DNA of 64,000 nucleotides from Kocuria rhizophila DC2201. Its GTDB lineage: Bacteria; Actinomycetota; Actinomycetes; Actinomycetales; Micrococcaceae. The notes beneath the pieces are model-generated. The model saw nothing but the letters and a program-made list of their open reading frames with translations. It made no database searches and was not told where the DNA came from. The position numbers were made by a program, and so were the translations under genes. Location of the stretch: NCBI RefSeq assembly GCF_000010285.1, contig NC_010617.1, forward strand, positions 2,480,001-2,544,000, in the 5' to 3' direction. Positions 35,120 to 43,906 of this stretch are shown here, in pieces; the first letter of the stretch is position 1; the number at the start of each line of letters is the position of its first letter.

Positions 35120-35383
35120 GGTGGTGAACCTCCGAGGGGTCGAGACTGCGGGTCACACCCACCCGTCAGTGGGCTGATGACGTGTTCCGCGTCCACTGTA
35201 GGCAGGCCCTCCGGCGCGTGTCAGCGCCCGTTCACCCACCGCGCACAGGCGCGGCATCCTCGCCGTTTCCCCGTGCCCGTCACCCGTTGTGGACCCGCCC
35301 CCGCCTCGTCCCGTGCGCCGTCCCGCACGACGACGCCGCCGCGGCCTTCCCTGCGCGGGCGCCCCGGGGTTCACCCTCCGGCC

Positions 35384-36181
35384 CTACAGCTCCCGCGCGT
35401 TGGCCAGCACCGGGATGGACGTCCGGGTGCGCTCCACGAGGTCCATGTCCAGGTCCACGACCGTGTAGTCCGGGGCGTCCCCCAGGGAGGCCACCACGGA
35501 TCCGTCCGGGGCGGCGACGAGGCTGTGCCCCACCCCGCGCGGGGCCTTCTCCGGGTTCTCCACCCCCGCGGCGAGCGGGTTCGCCTGGCCCACGGCCACC
35601 ACCCAGGAGGTGGTGTCCAGTGCGCGGGCGCGCGCCAGCAGCTCCCACTGCTCCACCTTGCCCGGCCCGTCACCCCAGGACGCACCGACCACGGTGACCG
35701 TGGCGCCGTCGTGCGCGAGCCGGGTGAACAGGCGCGGAAAGCGGATGTCGTAGCACGTGGCCACACCCACGGTGGTGCCCCCCACGGGGAAGGTGACCGG
35801 TTCGTCGCCGGGGTCCACGGTGTCGGACTCCAGGAAGCCGAACGCGTCGAAGAGGTGGATCTTGGCGTAGCCGCGCACGGCGCCGTCCGGCAGGGCGATC
35901 AGCGTGGTGTTGCGCACGCGCTCGCCGTCCCCGGGGGTGAACATGCCCGCGACGATCGCCACCGAGTGCTCGTGCGCGAGATCGGCGACGGCGCTCGCCC
36001 ACGGCCCGTCCAGCGGCTCGGCAACGTCCGTGAGGCGGCGCCCGAACGCGAACATCGTGGCCTCGGGGAGTACGAGCAGGCCCGCGCCGTCCTTGCCCGC
36101 GCGCCGCGCGAGATCCGCTACGGCCCGCAGGTTTTCCGCGGGGTCGTAGGTGCTGAGCAGCTGTCCGAGGGCGATGCGCAT
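35384..36181 (-). CDS. Carbon-nitrogen hydrolase (nitrilase superfamily, Nit2/omega-amidase-like)
   Basis: This 265-residue cytosolic amidase carries the full Glu-Lys-Cys triad: Glu40 in VLPEATMF, Lys107 in YAKIHLFD and Cys143 in TCYDIRFP. The size and the GYAKIHLFDAFGF segment fit the Nit1/Nit2 branch, which deaminates alpha-keto acid amides or deaminated glutathione. On the minus strand TAGGGT lies 7 nt before the ATG with no ribosome site, so translation may be leaderless. Nothing in the neighbourhood fixes the substrate. Confidence 0.87.
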   Translation of the reverse strand: MRIALGQLLSTYDPAENLRAVADLARRAGKDGAGLLVLPEATMFAFGRRLTDVAEPLDGPWASAVADLAHEHSVAIVAGMFTPGDGERVRNTTLIALPDGAVRGYAKIHLFDAFGFLESDTVDPGDEPVTFPVGGTTVGVATCYDIRFPRLFTRLAHDGATVTVVGASWGDGPGKVEQWELLARARALDTTSWVVAVGQANPLAAGVENPEKAPRGVGHSLVAAPDGSVVASLGDAPDYTVVDLDMDLVERTRTSIPVLANAREL

Positions 36182-36324
36182 GCCTGCCACCCTAGAGGCC
36201 CCGGCAGCCTGCGGAAAGAGCAAAGCACGCCAGTGGAACGGTGTCGTCCGTGCGGGATCTGTGCTTATCCTCGAGACCCGCGCCGGGCCCCCGGCACGGG
36301 CGTCGACCCCGGAACGAGGACTGC

Positions 36325-36504
36325 ATGGCCCGCAACCGGACCGCTCTCTTCGCCGTCTCGGCCGCGTGGCTCGCCGTGCTGCTCGCGGTGGTTCTCGGCC
36401 TCGTGCTGGGCGGACCGATGGTGCCCTTCGCGGTCCTCGTGGGGATCGTCGCGGTGGCCGTCACCGGGTTCTGGGCCGTGCGCCTCAACCGCGGCCAGCA
36501 GTAG
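36325..36504 (+). CDS. Small two-helix membrane protein
   Basis: A 59-residue protein begins at ATG 36325 behind GAGGA at a 7-nt spacing. It has a short basic start (ARNRT), two hydrophobic helices (about 7-27 and 31-50) and a basic end (RLNRGQQ). It is shorter than typical annotation cut-offs but has good frame statistics and a proper ribosome site. A -10-like TATCCT lies at 36266-36271. Function unknown. Confidence 0.6.
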   Translation: MARNRTALFAVSAAWLAVLLAVVLGLVLGGPMVPFAVLVGIVAVAVTGFWAVRLNRGQQ

Positions 36505-36518
36505 TCGCGGGGTCCTGC

Positions 36519-36911
36519 TCAGGCGTTGCGCGCGATCTTCACCGCGCTGACGATCAGCGGGATCTGCAGCGGCAGCCGCCCGTACGCGATCGCCTGCCGG
36601 GCGGGTGCCGCATTGCGCGAGTCCCACGCCATCTTCATGTTCCCCGGCCACACGCCCACGAACAGCGCTGCGGACACCGCCCCGCCGATCCTGCGAGTGC
36701 GCGGCACGAGCAGCAGCGCCGCGGTGGCCAGCTCCGCATATCCCGAACCGAGGGACCACTGCCGCGCGGTGCCCGGCAGCTGCTCCGGGATCAGCGCGTC
36801 GAACGGTTGCGGTTTCACCAGGTGCAGCACGCCCATCCCGGTCAGAGCCAGCCCGGAGAGCACGGCGGAGCGGTTGGCCTTGCGGCGAGTGGTCGTCAGT
36901 GTCCTGTTCAT
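36519..36911 (-). CDS. DoxX-like membrane protein
   Basis: This 130-residue membrane protein of four helices resembles the DoxX/DoxD-like group. Features are SGLALTGMGVLHLV, the LPGTARQWSLGSGYAELATAAL helix with GSGYAE, and PGNMKMAWDSRNA. Related proteins are often annotated as DoxX-family and have poorly known redox or membrane-stress roles. The ATG at 36911 is used; the frame extends upstream without support. It is convergent with the small membrane protein. Confidence 0.72.
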   Translation of the reverse strand: MNRTLTTTRRKANRSAVLSGLALTGMGVLHLVKPQPFDALIPEQLPGTARQWSLGSGYAELATAALLLVPRTRRIGGAVSAALFVGVWPGNMKMAWDSRNAAPARQAIAYGRLPLQIPLIVSAVKIARNA

Positions 36912-37183
36912 CCCCTCACCGTACCCATGCGCCTCGCCGCGGGGTTCGCAGGTCCACCCGCAGCGGTCGGCGACGCCGCTCGCGCCCACCGCGCGCCGCA
37001 CCCGTGACCCTCGGGCCCAGCGCTCCGTTCGGCGCGGGGCCGCCCACCCCTCGAGGACACCTGCCGTACCCGCAGCTGCGGGCAGGCCGTCGGAGAACTC
37101 TGCCGGGCGGCGTCGTTCCCAGCGCCGGACGCGCGCCCTACGCTGGGAGGCGAGCAGCGACGTCGTCGAACGAGGAGGCGGTC

Positions 37184-37999
37184 ATGGACCCCTTTGTGAC
37201 CCCGCAGTGGCTGGCCGAGCACCGGGACGAGGTGGTGCTCGCGGACGCGCGGATGTACCTGGACGGGCGCAACGCCGAGGCCGAGTACCTGCAGGGGCAC
37301 CTGCGGGGCGCCGTGTTCGTGGACGTGGGCGCGGACCTCGCGGAGCACGGGCGCCCCGAGGGTGGCCGGCACCCGCTGCCCACGCCCGAGCACTTCGCTG
37401 CGGCCATGTCCCGCGCGGGCATCGGGGACTCCACCACGGTGGTGGCCTACGACGACGCCGGCGGCGTGATGGCCGCGCGTCTCGTGTGGATGCTGCGCAC
37501 CACCGGCCACCGTGCCGCCCTGCTGGACGGCGGCCTGGACGCCTTCCCCACCGACGAGCGGGAGCGGCACCGCACCGTGCTGCCCACCGCCGAGTTCACG
37601 CCCGCCCCGTGGCCGCGCGAGGCACTGGCCACCATTGACGAGGCGACCCACGGTCCCGTGGTGGTGGACGCCCGGGACCGCACGCGCTTCGCCGGGCACA
37701 CCCCGGACCCCGTGGATCCCCGCTCCGGGCACATCCCCGGTGCCGTGAACGTGCCGTGCCGCGAGCACCTGCGGGAGGACAGGACCCTGCAGCCCGTCGA
37801 GGCGCTGCGGGAGCGTTTCGAGGCCGCCGGGGTCACGGACGCCTCCCGGATGATCTCCTACTGCGGCTCCGGGGTCACGGCGTGCCACAACCTGCTCGTG
37901 GCCGAGCACGCCGGACTGGGCAACGGGCGACTGTTCCCCGGCAGCTGGTCCCAGTACTCCCACACGGACCGCCCGGTGGAGACGTCCCCCACCAGCTGA
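37184..37999 (+). CDS. Thiosulfate/3-mercaptopyruvate sulfurtransferase (two rhodanese domains)
   Basis: This 271-residue enzyme transfers sulfane sulfur to cyanide or thiols. It has an inactive N-terminal rhodanese domain (about 1-125, with VVAYDDAGGVMAARLVWMLR) and a catalytic C-terminal domain (150-268). The active-site loop is SYCGSGVTA with Cys227; CGSG(V/I)TA is the form seen in mercaptopyruvate sulfurtransferases and some rhodaneses. GAGGAGG precedes the ATG at 37184. TACGCT (37139-37144) could be a -10. A repeat copy lies 30 nt further upstream. The gene appears monocistronic. Confidence 0.93.
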   Translation: MDPFVTPQWLAEHRDEVVLADARMYLDGRNAEAEYLQGHLRGAVFVDVGADLAEHGRPEGGRHPLPTPEHFAAAMSRAGIGDSTTVVAYDDAGGVMAARLVWMLRTTGHRAALLDGGLDAFPTDERERHRTVLPTAEFTPAPWPREALATIDEATHGPVVVDARDRTRFAGHTPDPVDPRSGHIPGAVNVPCREHLREDRTLQPVEALRERFEAAGVTDASRMISYCGSGVTACHNLLVAEHAGLGNGRLFPGSWSQYSHTDRPVETSPTS

Positions 38000-38015
38000 A
38001 CCGACCGTCAGGCTA

Positions 38016-38045
38016 CTGACACACTCCCCACCGCAGTGCCAAGAT
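38016..38045 (+). promoter_or_regulatory. Candidate promoter of the disordered-protein gene
   Basis: CTGACA (38016-38021) and CAAGAT (38040-38045) are separated by 18 nt and lie about 50 nt before the ATG, close to the primary sigma-factor consensus. Confidence 0.45.
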
Positions 38046-38093
38046 GGAGCACACGACAGTGGCTCAGGCCACCCCGACAGCAGGAGGCATCAC

Positions 38094-38957
38094 ATGACTC
38101 AGCAGCCCGAGAACACGGACCCCATCGCGTCGGCAGGCCAGATCGACGACCCCGACCAGCCCACCACGGTGCACGGCAAGGACGACTCCCGCGCCGGGCG
38201 CGACACCCAGCCCGACGAGAGCTCGGCGGACGGGGACCCCGAACAACCGGGCTCCCGGCACCGTTCCGCCGGGGCGCCCGTGCGGGGCGACGCCGCCACG
38301 GCCACCTCCGCGCCCCACGGCACCGCCCGGGACGGTCGCACCGTCGAGGACGAGCACGGGGGCAAGCCCCCCAAGGCCCTGCGCGAGACCGGCTTCCCGG
38401 TCGTGGAGGAGGGCACGGTGGATGCCCAGCACAGCCGCGATGTGGACTCCGAGGCACTGGCCGGGACCCGCAAGTTCCAGCCGCGCCCCGGGGACGCCAA
38501 CCCCAACATCTCCGACAATCCGCAGGACCGCCTGGACCACGCCGGCCAGTCGGAGCACGCCCGCGGAGCCGGTGAGCGCGCGTCCGGCGAGGGTGCCCGC
38601 TCCGGTGCGGACACCGTCCGGGACGAGACCGCTGCGGCGGCCCACGTGGCCGGTCCCCGCGGGGGCGTGCCGGACGGGGCCGTGCATGTGGAGGCGGATG
38701 CGTCCGAGACCGGGCGCCGCGTCTCCGGTGGGCCGGGCGCGGAGCACAACACTGCGGACGGGCATGACCCCCGGGCCGGGGACGAGGACAACGACGCCTC
38801 GCAGTACCAGGACCCCCGGGACGTGCCCGAGGTGGAGCCCGTGCGCCACTCCCAGATGGTGGAGGACCGCGTGCAGGAGCAGGAGCGGGACTACGACCTC
38901 GGCACCACCGAGGACGGCGAGCGCTACCTCACACCGAGGGACACCCCGGAGGTCTGA
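38094..38957 (+). CDS. Highly hydrophilic, intrinsically disordered protein of unknown function
   Basis: This 287-residue acidic protein contains almost no hydrophobic residues; Asp, Glu, Gly, Arg, Ala, Gln, Ser and Thr dominate. There is no membrane segment or signal. Two short related blocks occur near the end, YQDPRDVPEVEPVRH and YLTPRDTPEV. The composition recalls hydrophilins or LEA-like desiccation/stress proteins, but no family signature is seen. A strong AGGAGG ribosome site, a good promoter and a strong terminator indicate a real, well expressed single gene. What it does cannot be told from sequence. Confidence 0.75.
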   Translation: MTQQPENTDPIASAGQIDDPDQPTTVHGKDDSRAGRDTQPDESSADGDPEQPGSRHRSAGAPVRGDAATATSAPHGTARDGRTVEDEHGGKPPKALRETGFPVVEEGTVDAQHSRDVDSEALAGTRKFQPRPGDANPNISDNPQDRLDHAGQSEHARGAGERASGEGARSGADTVRDETAAAAHVAGPRGGVPDGAVHVEADASETGRRVSGGPGAEHNTADGHDPRAGDEDNDASQYQDPRDVPEVEPVRHSQMVEDRVQEQERDYDLGTTEDGERYLTPRDTPEV

Positions 38958-39004
38958 GCACCTCAGCCCTCGAGGGCCCGCCCGACCCTGGGCAGGCCCG
39001 TCCA

Positions 39005-39034
39005 CGCCCGGCCGGAACGCCTTCCGGCCGGGCG
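39005..39034 (+). terminator. Strong hairpin terminator
   Basis: A perfect 13-bp stem (39005-39017 with 39022-39034) closed by a 4-nt loop lies 48 nt after the stop of the disordered-protein gene. It is followed by TCGTCGTG. Confidence 0.8.
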
Positions 39035-39204
39035 TCGTCGTGCTCGGCGCCGGGACCGCCCGCGGCTCATCGGACAGGTTGTCCCCCGAAGAGCGGTGAC
39101 TTCTTGCCCGCGCATCACCGCAGGTCAGCTCGGGAAACTCTGCCGATCGGCGGGCACTGTATGCAGGTGCATCATCACGACTCGGTTACGGCCCCGATGT
39201 GATC

Positions 39205-39233
39205 TTGCGCTCGCCGCCCCCGGTTGCGAATCT
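39205..39233 (+). promoter_or_regulatory. Promoter of the lipoprotein gene, probably leaderless
   Basis: TTGCGC (39205-39210), a 17-nt spacer and GAATCT (39228-39233) form a good -35/-10 pair. The -10 ends 7 nt before the ATG at 39241, so the transcript probably starts at the start codon. Confidence 0.55.
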
Positions 39234-39240
39234 GTTTGCT

Positions 39241-39960
39241 ATGGCGAAGCGAATTCACTCCCGGACGTGGCTGGCCGCGGCCGCGGTCCTCGGCGCGGTC
39301 GCGGTGACCGGATGTGCGGGCGGGCCCTCCCCGGAGCCCCAGGGAACCACTGCGACGAGCAGTCCCGCGAGCGCGGGCGGCTCCACGGAGAGCGCGCTGC
39401 CGCAGGCGCAGGGCGTGACCCCGGCGGAGGCGAACAGCGCCGACACCTACGAGCTCACGCAGTCGTACACGGACCCGGACAAGCTGTTCACGGTCAAGTA
39501 CCCCAAGGACTGGACCGCGCAGCAGAACCGGGGCTACCTGGAGCTCACGAGCCCGAACGGGAAGGTCACCGGAACGGTGGCCTCCACCAAGGCCCGCCCG
39601 CCCAAGGGGGACTGGTTCACCCGGCCGTCCCATCCGCTGATCGGCCACGAGACGCCCCTCGGTGAGCAGCTGAAGACCAAGGTGTACACGTACGCGAGCT
39701 ACATCGCCGCGCCCTCACGCAAGGACACGGGAGACTCCGTGCTGTGGGGCCTCACCGAGTCCGACAACAAGGGGATCGTGCACCTGAAGAACAAGGGCAA
39801 CCCTGCGGAGCTGTGGGCGGAATTCCACTACGGCCCGGTCAACGAGGGCAACCGGCCACTGTCCCAGCGCAAGGGCGTGGAGCTGGTCAACGAGATCAAC
39901 CAGACGGACGATGCCGGCACCGTGGACGCGATCCTGAAGTCCGTCCGCGCCGGCGCGTAG
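39241..39960 (+). CDS. Secreted lipoprotein of unknown function
   Basis: This 239-residue protein has a lipoprotein signal peptide with the lipobox VTGC at Cys25, preceded by a basic n-region (MAKRIHSR) and an Ala/Val-rich core. A Ser/Thr/Gly linker (26-75) leads to a compact domain with FTVKYPKDWTAQQNRGYLELTSPNG, which resembles PsbP-like or other surface lipoprotein folds in pattern only. The C-terminal part has TVDAILKSVR. It should be anchored to the outer face of the membrane. It is convergent with the DUF1345 gene. Confidence 0.85.
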   Translation: MAKRIHSRTWLAAAAVLGAVAVTGCAGGPSPEPQGTTATSSPASAGGSTESALPQAQGVTPAEANSADTYELTQSYTDPDKLFTVKYPKDWTAQQNRGYLELTSPNGKVTGTVASTKARPPKGDWFTRPSHPLIGHETPLGEQLKTKVYTYASYIAAPSRKDTGDSVLWGLTESDNKGIVHLKNKGNPAELWAEFHYGPVNEGNRPLSQRKGVELVNEINQTDDAGTVDAILKSVRAGA

Positions 39961-40024
39961 GGTCCCCCATCACCCACGGTCCGTCATTGCGGGGCACACC
40001 GAGCGGGGAGAGGAACCGGCGCGG

Positions 40025-40666
40025 TCATCCTGGCAGCACACCGAGCACCACGTTCACCGTGGCCGCCAGGATGACCGTGCTGAAGATGTAGGACAGCAGG
40101 CAGTGGCGCAGGATGATGGCGCGCAGGCCCGTGGTCACCACGTTGTTGTCCGAGACCTGGAACGTCATGCCCAGGTTGAAGGAGAAGTACAGGAAGTCCA
40201 CGTAGCGCGGCGCGTCCTGGGTGTTGAAGTCGATTCCGCCCGTGGGCTTTTTGTAGTACTCGTGGGCGTAGCGCGCCCCGTACATCAGGTGCAGCATGGC
40301 CCACGTGAGCAGGATGCCCAGCAGCCCCAGCACGGCTCCGGTGGTGCGGGCCTCGGTGCCTCCGCGCACCAGGATCACCATGATGGTCAGAAGGTTCACC
40401 AGGGACAGCGCCACCACGAGAGCCTCCTGCACGATGGGCTGGAAGTCCTCCCGCACGGAGTTCTCCCCGGTGCGCTCGGCGGACATGGGCCACAGCACGG
40501 ACACCGCCATCACCACGTAGGCCAGGGACACCGCGCACGCCCCCACCAGCGCCACCAGCAGCCCGTCCAGGAACAGTGCCGAGGCGGCCCCGGCGGCCAC
40601 CCCGATCACCACTGCGGCGGCAAGTCGCACGTGGGCGGAGATGGGCCGCCGGTCGGTCGTCGTCAT
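40025..40666 (-). CDS. DUF1345 integral membrane protein
   Basis: This 213-residue protein has about five hydrophobic helices and the DUF1345 core, including LMYGARYAHEYYKKPTGGIDF and YVDFLYFSFNLGMTFQVSDNNV. Those segments are the most conserved part of the family. The C-terminal helix YIFSTVILAATVNVVLGVL closes the protein. The length is normal. Function unknown. It is convergent with the lipoprotein gene and about 107 nt upstream of the flavoprotein gene's end. Confidence 0.87.
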   Translation of the reverse strand: MTTTDRRPISAHVRLAAAVVIGVAAGAASALFLDGLLVALVGACAVSLAYVVMAVSVLWPMSAERTGENSVREDFQPIVQEALVVALSLVNLLTIMVILVRGGTEARTTGAVLGLLGILLTWAMLHLMYGARYAHEYYKKPTGGIDFNTQDAPRYVDFLYFSFNLGMTFQVSDNNVVTTGLRAIILRHCLLSYIFSTVILAATVNVVLGVLPG

Positions 40667-40773
40667 GCGTCCAGGCTAGTGGGCGCGCCCGGGCGGCGTG
40701 GCGGCGTCGTTGCGGTGACTCCGGTGCAGGCGCGGCCGCGCGCCCGCTCCGGCAGGTCCGTGAGGCAGGGTGC

Positions 40774-42198
40774 TCAGCGCAGCGCCACGGGGAGGCTCTC
40801 GAGCAGCCGCAGCCAGATCTCGGAGACCGTGGGATAGCTGGGCACGGCGTGGCGCAGCAGCTTCACGGGCACCCGCCCCACGATCGCGATCGTCGCCCCG
40901 TGCACCAGTTCGGTGGCCTCCGGTCCCACGAACGTGGCACCCAGGAGGCACCCCGAGTCCTCGTCCACCACCAGTGTGGCGCGCCCGGCGGCGTCGTCCC
41001 GCAGCAGGGCGGCACCCGCGGCACCGGTGATCGGGGCCTCCGCGACGACGACGCCGTGCCCCGCCTCCCGCGCTTCGGCCTCGGTCATGCCCACGGCACC
41101 GACCGGGGGATCGGTGAACACGGCCTGCGGCACGGGAACGGGACCGTCCGGGGCGGTCTCGTGCCGTCCGGCGAGCCGGGAGCCGAGCACTCGGGCCTCG
41201 TACTTGCCCCAGTGGGTGAGCAGGGCGGTGCCGGCGGCGTCCCCGATCAGGTGCAGCCAGTCCGGCAGCCGCCCGGCGTGGGCGTCCTCCGGGGTGCCCC
41301 CCACGGACTCCAGCCCCAGGTCGGTGAGGCGCGGTGTGCGGCCGGTGGCCACGAGCACCTCGTCCACCTCCAGCGGATCGCCCGTGGTGCGCAGCCGGAC
41401 CGTGCCGCCGTGGATCCGGCCGAGACCGGTGTCCCGTGCGTCCTCGCGGTGGGCGGTCTCCACAGTTGTGTTCAGCCGCACGTCCACCCCGGCGTCCTCC
41501 AGGCCCGCGCGGACGAGCTCCCCCACGAACGGTTCGTTCTTCGCGAGCAGCGCGTCGCCGCGCACGAGCAGCGTGACGGAGGAGCCGAGCGCGGCCAGCC
41601 AGGTGGCGGCCTCCACAGCCACCACGCCGCCGCCCACGATCGCCAGGCGCGGCGGGACCTCCACGACCCCGGTGGCGTCCTTGGAGCTCCACGCGTGCAG
41701 ACCCTCCAGGGCGGGCGGGACCACCTCGACGGAGCCGGTGGCGATTACCACCGCTCGCCGGGCGGCCAGCGTCCGCTCGCCGTCCGGACCGGTGACCCGG
41801 ACGGTGCGGGGCCCCGTGATCTCGCCGTGCCCGCGCACCACGCGCAGACCGGCGCCCTCCGCCCAGCGGACCTGCCCGGCGTCGTCGTAGTGGGAGACCC
41901 ACGCGTCCCGGCGCGCGAGCAGCTCCCGCACCCGGACGGCCGGGGAGTCCACGCCGTCCAGGTGCGCGGCGGTGCGCGCCACCTCCACGGGGCGCAGCAG
42001 GGCCTTGCTGGGCATGCACGCGTAGTAGGAGCAGTCCCCACCCATGAGGGCCTCCTCCACGATGACGGCGGAGAGCCCGCCCTCGTGGGCGTACTGCGCC
42101 ACGTTCTCCCCCGCGGGCCCGCCGCCGATCACGACGACGTCCGCGACGTCCTCCGCGCTCGTGCCGGTTTCCGGGGTGCTCTGGTTCGCGGTGGTCAT
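40774..42198 (-). CDS. Pyridine nucleotide-disulfide oxidoreductase (mercuric reductase/dihydrolipoamide dehydrogenase-like)
   Basis: This 474-residue class I flavoprotein has the FAD motif VVVIGGGPAGENVAQYA (21-37) and the redox-active disulfide pair Cys56/Cys61 in GGDCSYYACMPSKALL. The NAD(P) motif is LAIVGGGVVAVEAATWLA (about 195). The dimerisation domain ends in HAVPSYPTVSEIW, the usual catalytic-His region. There is no heavy-metal or lipoyl context, so the substrate is open; a mycothione-reductase-like or NADPH-quinone role is possible. A repeat copy (40988-40997) is translated as DDAAG in the C-terminal domain. It is divergent from the enoyl-CoA hydratase gene. Confidence 0.88.
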   Translation of the reverse strand: MTTANQSTPETGTSAEDVADVVVIGGGPAGENVAQYAHEGGLSAVIVEEALMGGDCSYYACMPSKALLRPVEVARTAAHLDGVDSPAVRVRELLARRDAWVSHYDDAGQVRWAEGAGLRVVRGHGEITGPRTVRVTGPDGERTLAARRAVVIATGSVEVVPPALEGLHAWSSKDATGVVEVPPRLAIVGGGVVAVEAATWLAALGSSVTLLVRGDALLAKNEPFVGELVRAGLEDAGVDVRLNTTVETAHREDARDTGLGRIHGGTVRLRTTGDPLEVDEVLVATGRTPRLTDLGLESVGGTPEDAHAGRLPDWLHLIGDAAGTALLTHWGKYEARVLGSRLAGRHETAPDGPVPVPQAVFTDPPVGAVGMTEAEAREAGHGVVVAEAPITGAAGAALLRDDAAGRATLVVDEDSGCLLGATFVGPEATELVHGATIAIVGRVPVKLLRHAVPSYPTVSEIWLRLLESLPVALR

Positions 42199-42323
42199 GA
42201 GGGCTCCGTTCGTCGTGGGTGTGGGGCGAGTCTAGATGGATGGTGCGCACCGCTGTTCCCGGGGCGGCCCCGGCGCTGGTTGCCCAGCCGCGTCCATGCG
42301 CGGGCGTGTGCGATGCTGACGAG

Positions 42324-43001
42324 ATGACTGAGCTGACCCGCCAGGAAAATGTCTTCGTCCTCGACATCAGTGACTCGCCCGAGGGCGACCACCGCTTCAC
42401 CCACGAGCGGATCCAGGCCATCGACGCCGCGCTCACGCAGGTGGAGTCCACACCGGGGGATCTCGCGCTGGTGATCACGGCGCAGGGCAAGTTCTTCTCG
42501 AACGGTCTCGTGCCGGATCTGTTCGTCGAGCCCGGATACGGCAAGGCGTTCCAGGGGCTCCTCGCCCGTCTCCTGGTCCTGGAGGTCCCCACCGTCTGCG
42601 CGGCCAACGGCCACTGCTACGGCGGTGGGCTGCTGCTGGCCCTGGCGTGCGACGAGCGCTGCGCCCGGTCGGAGCGCGGGTTCCTGTGCCTCCCGGAGAC
42701 CTCCATCGGGGTCCCGTTCACCTCCGGGCTAACCGCCCTGGTCTCCGCACGCCTCACGCCGCGCGAAGTCCACCGTGCGATGATCCTGTCCCAGCGCTAC
42801 GACGCCCCCGCGGCCGCCGCGGCAGGAATTGTCGACGACGCCGTTCCCGGCGCGGATCTGCTGGCCCACGCCGTGCGCCGGGCCGGTGAGCTGAGCCCGC
42901 TCCGCGGCTCCGTCCTGGCCACGAACAAGCGGCGGCGGTACGCGGACGTGGTGGACGCGCTGCACCGCCCGGAGCAACTCACCGTGGAGTCGGACGCCTG
43001 A
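42324..43001 (+). CDS. Enoyl-CoA hydratase/isomerase family protein
   Basis: This 225-residue crotonase-fold protein probably is a delta3,delta2-enoyl-CoA isomerase-type or hydratase enzyme of fatty-acid breakdown. The oxyanion-hole segments are ITAQGKFFSNGL (52-63) and the ANGHCYGGGLLLALACDER stretch (about 95-113). A catalytic-acid candidate Glu is in LPETSIGVPF. It is shorter than classic hydratases (about 260), matching the short ECI-like group. GATGCT 6 nt before the ATG suggests a leaderless transcript. It is the last typical high-GC gene before the low-GC island. Confidence 0.85.
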   Translation: MTELTRQENVFVLDISDSPEGDHRFTHERIQAIDAALTQVESTPGDLALVITAQGKFFSNGLVPDLFVEPGYGKAFQGLLARLLVLEVPTVCAANGHCYGGGLLLALACDERCARSERGFLCLPETSIGVPFTSGLTALVSARLTPREVHRAMILSQRYDAPAAAAAGIVDDAVPGADLLAHAVRRAGELSPLRGSVLATNKRRRYADVVDALHRPEQLTVESDA

Positions 43002-43167
43002 GCCAACCTCTTGATGCTGCGCGTACGCGGCGCACCACCCGAGTCACACCGTCTTCGCGCCAGCATGTCGCGGGACGGGTGGGACTGGCGCGGTGGGCTC
43101 ACGCCCGCCCGTGTTCCACGGCCGGTGACAACTGAAAGAAGCCGCAGCACCCAACGAACGCAAGAAG

Positions 43168-43693
43168 TCAGTGCGCGATAGGGACAGTGGCGTCCCACGA
43201 CCACGCGTCTAACCGAGGGCATGCGCCCAGGGGTGCTCGACCGCAGCTGTAGAGAAGCACGGCAGTGGGATCACCGGTGGGTGAGTTGGGGAAGAGCCGA
43301 TCCAGTAGTGGCGTGCACAAGGTCGCGGGTGGCACCCATTGCAGCGAACCCAGAGCCGTCCGACACTCCATAGGGGTGCCAGCCCGTGGCCTCGGGCTGG
43401 GCGTTCTCGACGGCCAGCTCAAGCATTCGGCCGCACATGGCGATTGCGTCAAGAATCTGGCGGTTAGTTGCGTTCGGATCGATCACGGCGTCAATGGGCA
43501 GATAGTTGTCCTGGGGTTCGGCGATCATCTGGGACGCGTAGGAGAACAGATCGTCTGCCACGTGCGCCGCCGTGTCACGGCAGGACCACTCCACGTCGCC
43601 GGCGGGCACTACCCACGAGGTGTCCACGACTGCACTCAACAACGACCGCATGTGCATGACCGAATTGCCGAGCACTTTCGTCATCAAATCCAT
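43168..43693 (-). pseudogene. Mycothiol-dependent maleylpyruvate isomerase-like (DinB-type) gene, frameshifted
   Basis: The first 130 codons (from 43693) read as a TIGR03086/MDMPI_N-type protein: WSCRDTAAHVADDLFSYA carries a candidate metal-binding His and AAMGATRDLVHA a second. The frame then runs out within 9 codons. The family's C-terminus continues in another frame as PLLDRLFPNSPTGDPTAVLL, then YSCGRAPLGACPRLDAW, ending at 43168. About 20 residues expected between the two parts are missing, so a small deletion with frame loss occurred near 43310. The gene is therefore inactivated. Confidence 0.75.
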
Positions 43694-43906
43694 GCTTAGA
43701 GACTAGTGCCGCGGCTCCCCGCAGCACCCCGAGGTTTCTTCGCGTAGTTGGGTGTGAGGGGACGGAGACGCGCCGCCGCCCCCAGGGAGTCGGGCTGGGG
43801 TCACCGTGATCAGCCGGTTGTCATATGGCGCGGGCTGATCTTCTCCCCGAGGTGCACCGTGGTCAAGGCCGAGGAGTCATGGCTGTCCTCCGGGACCAAC
43901 CGCATC
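43694..43906. other. Gap between decayed isomerase gene and GNAT gene
   Basis: About 210 nt without a confident gene. A minus-strand frame through it reads RPIFEMRLVPEDSHDS..., which might be part of a decayed reading frame, but I cannot name it. Confidence 0.3.

Noticed and set aside
39031-39040. GGCGTCGTCG after the terminator as another copy of the 10-mer
   Set aside because: It differs at the 5' end of the core; only exact 10-base matches were counted. Similar near-matches at 9601, 11091, 11946, 25811, 37450, 41045, 42835 and 53586 were also left out.
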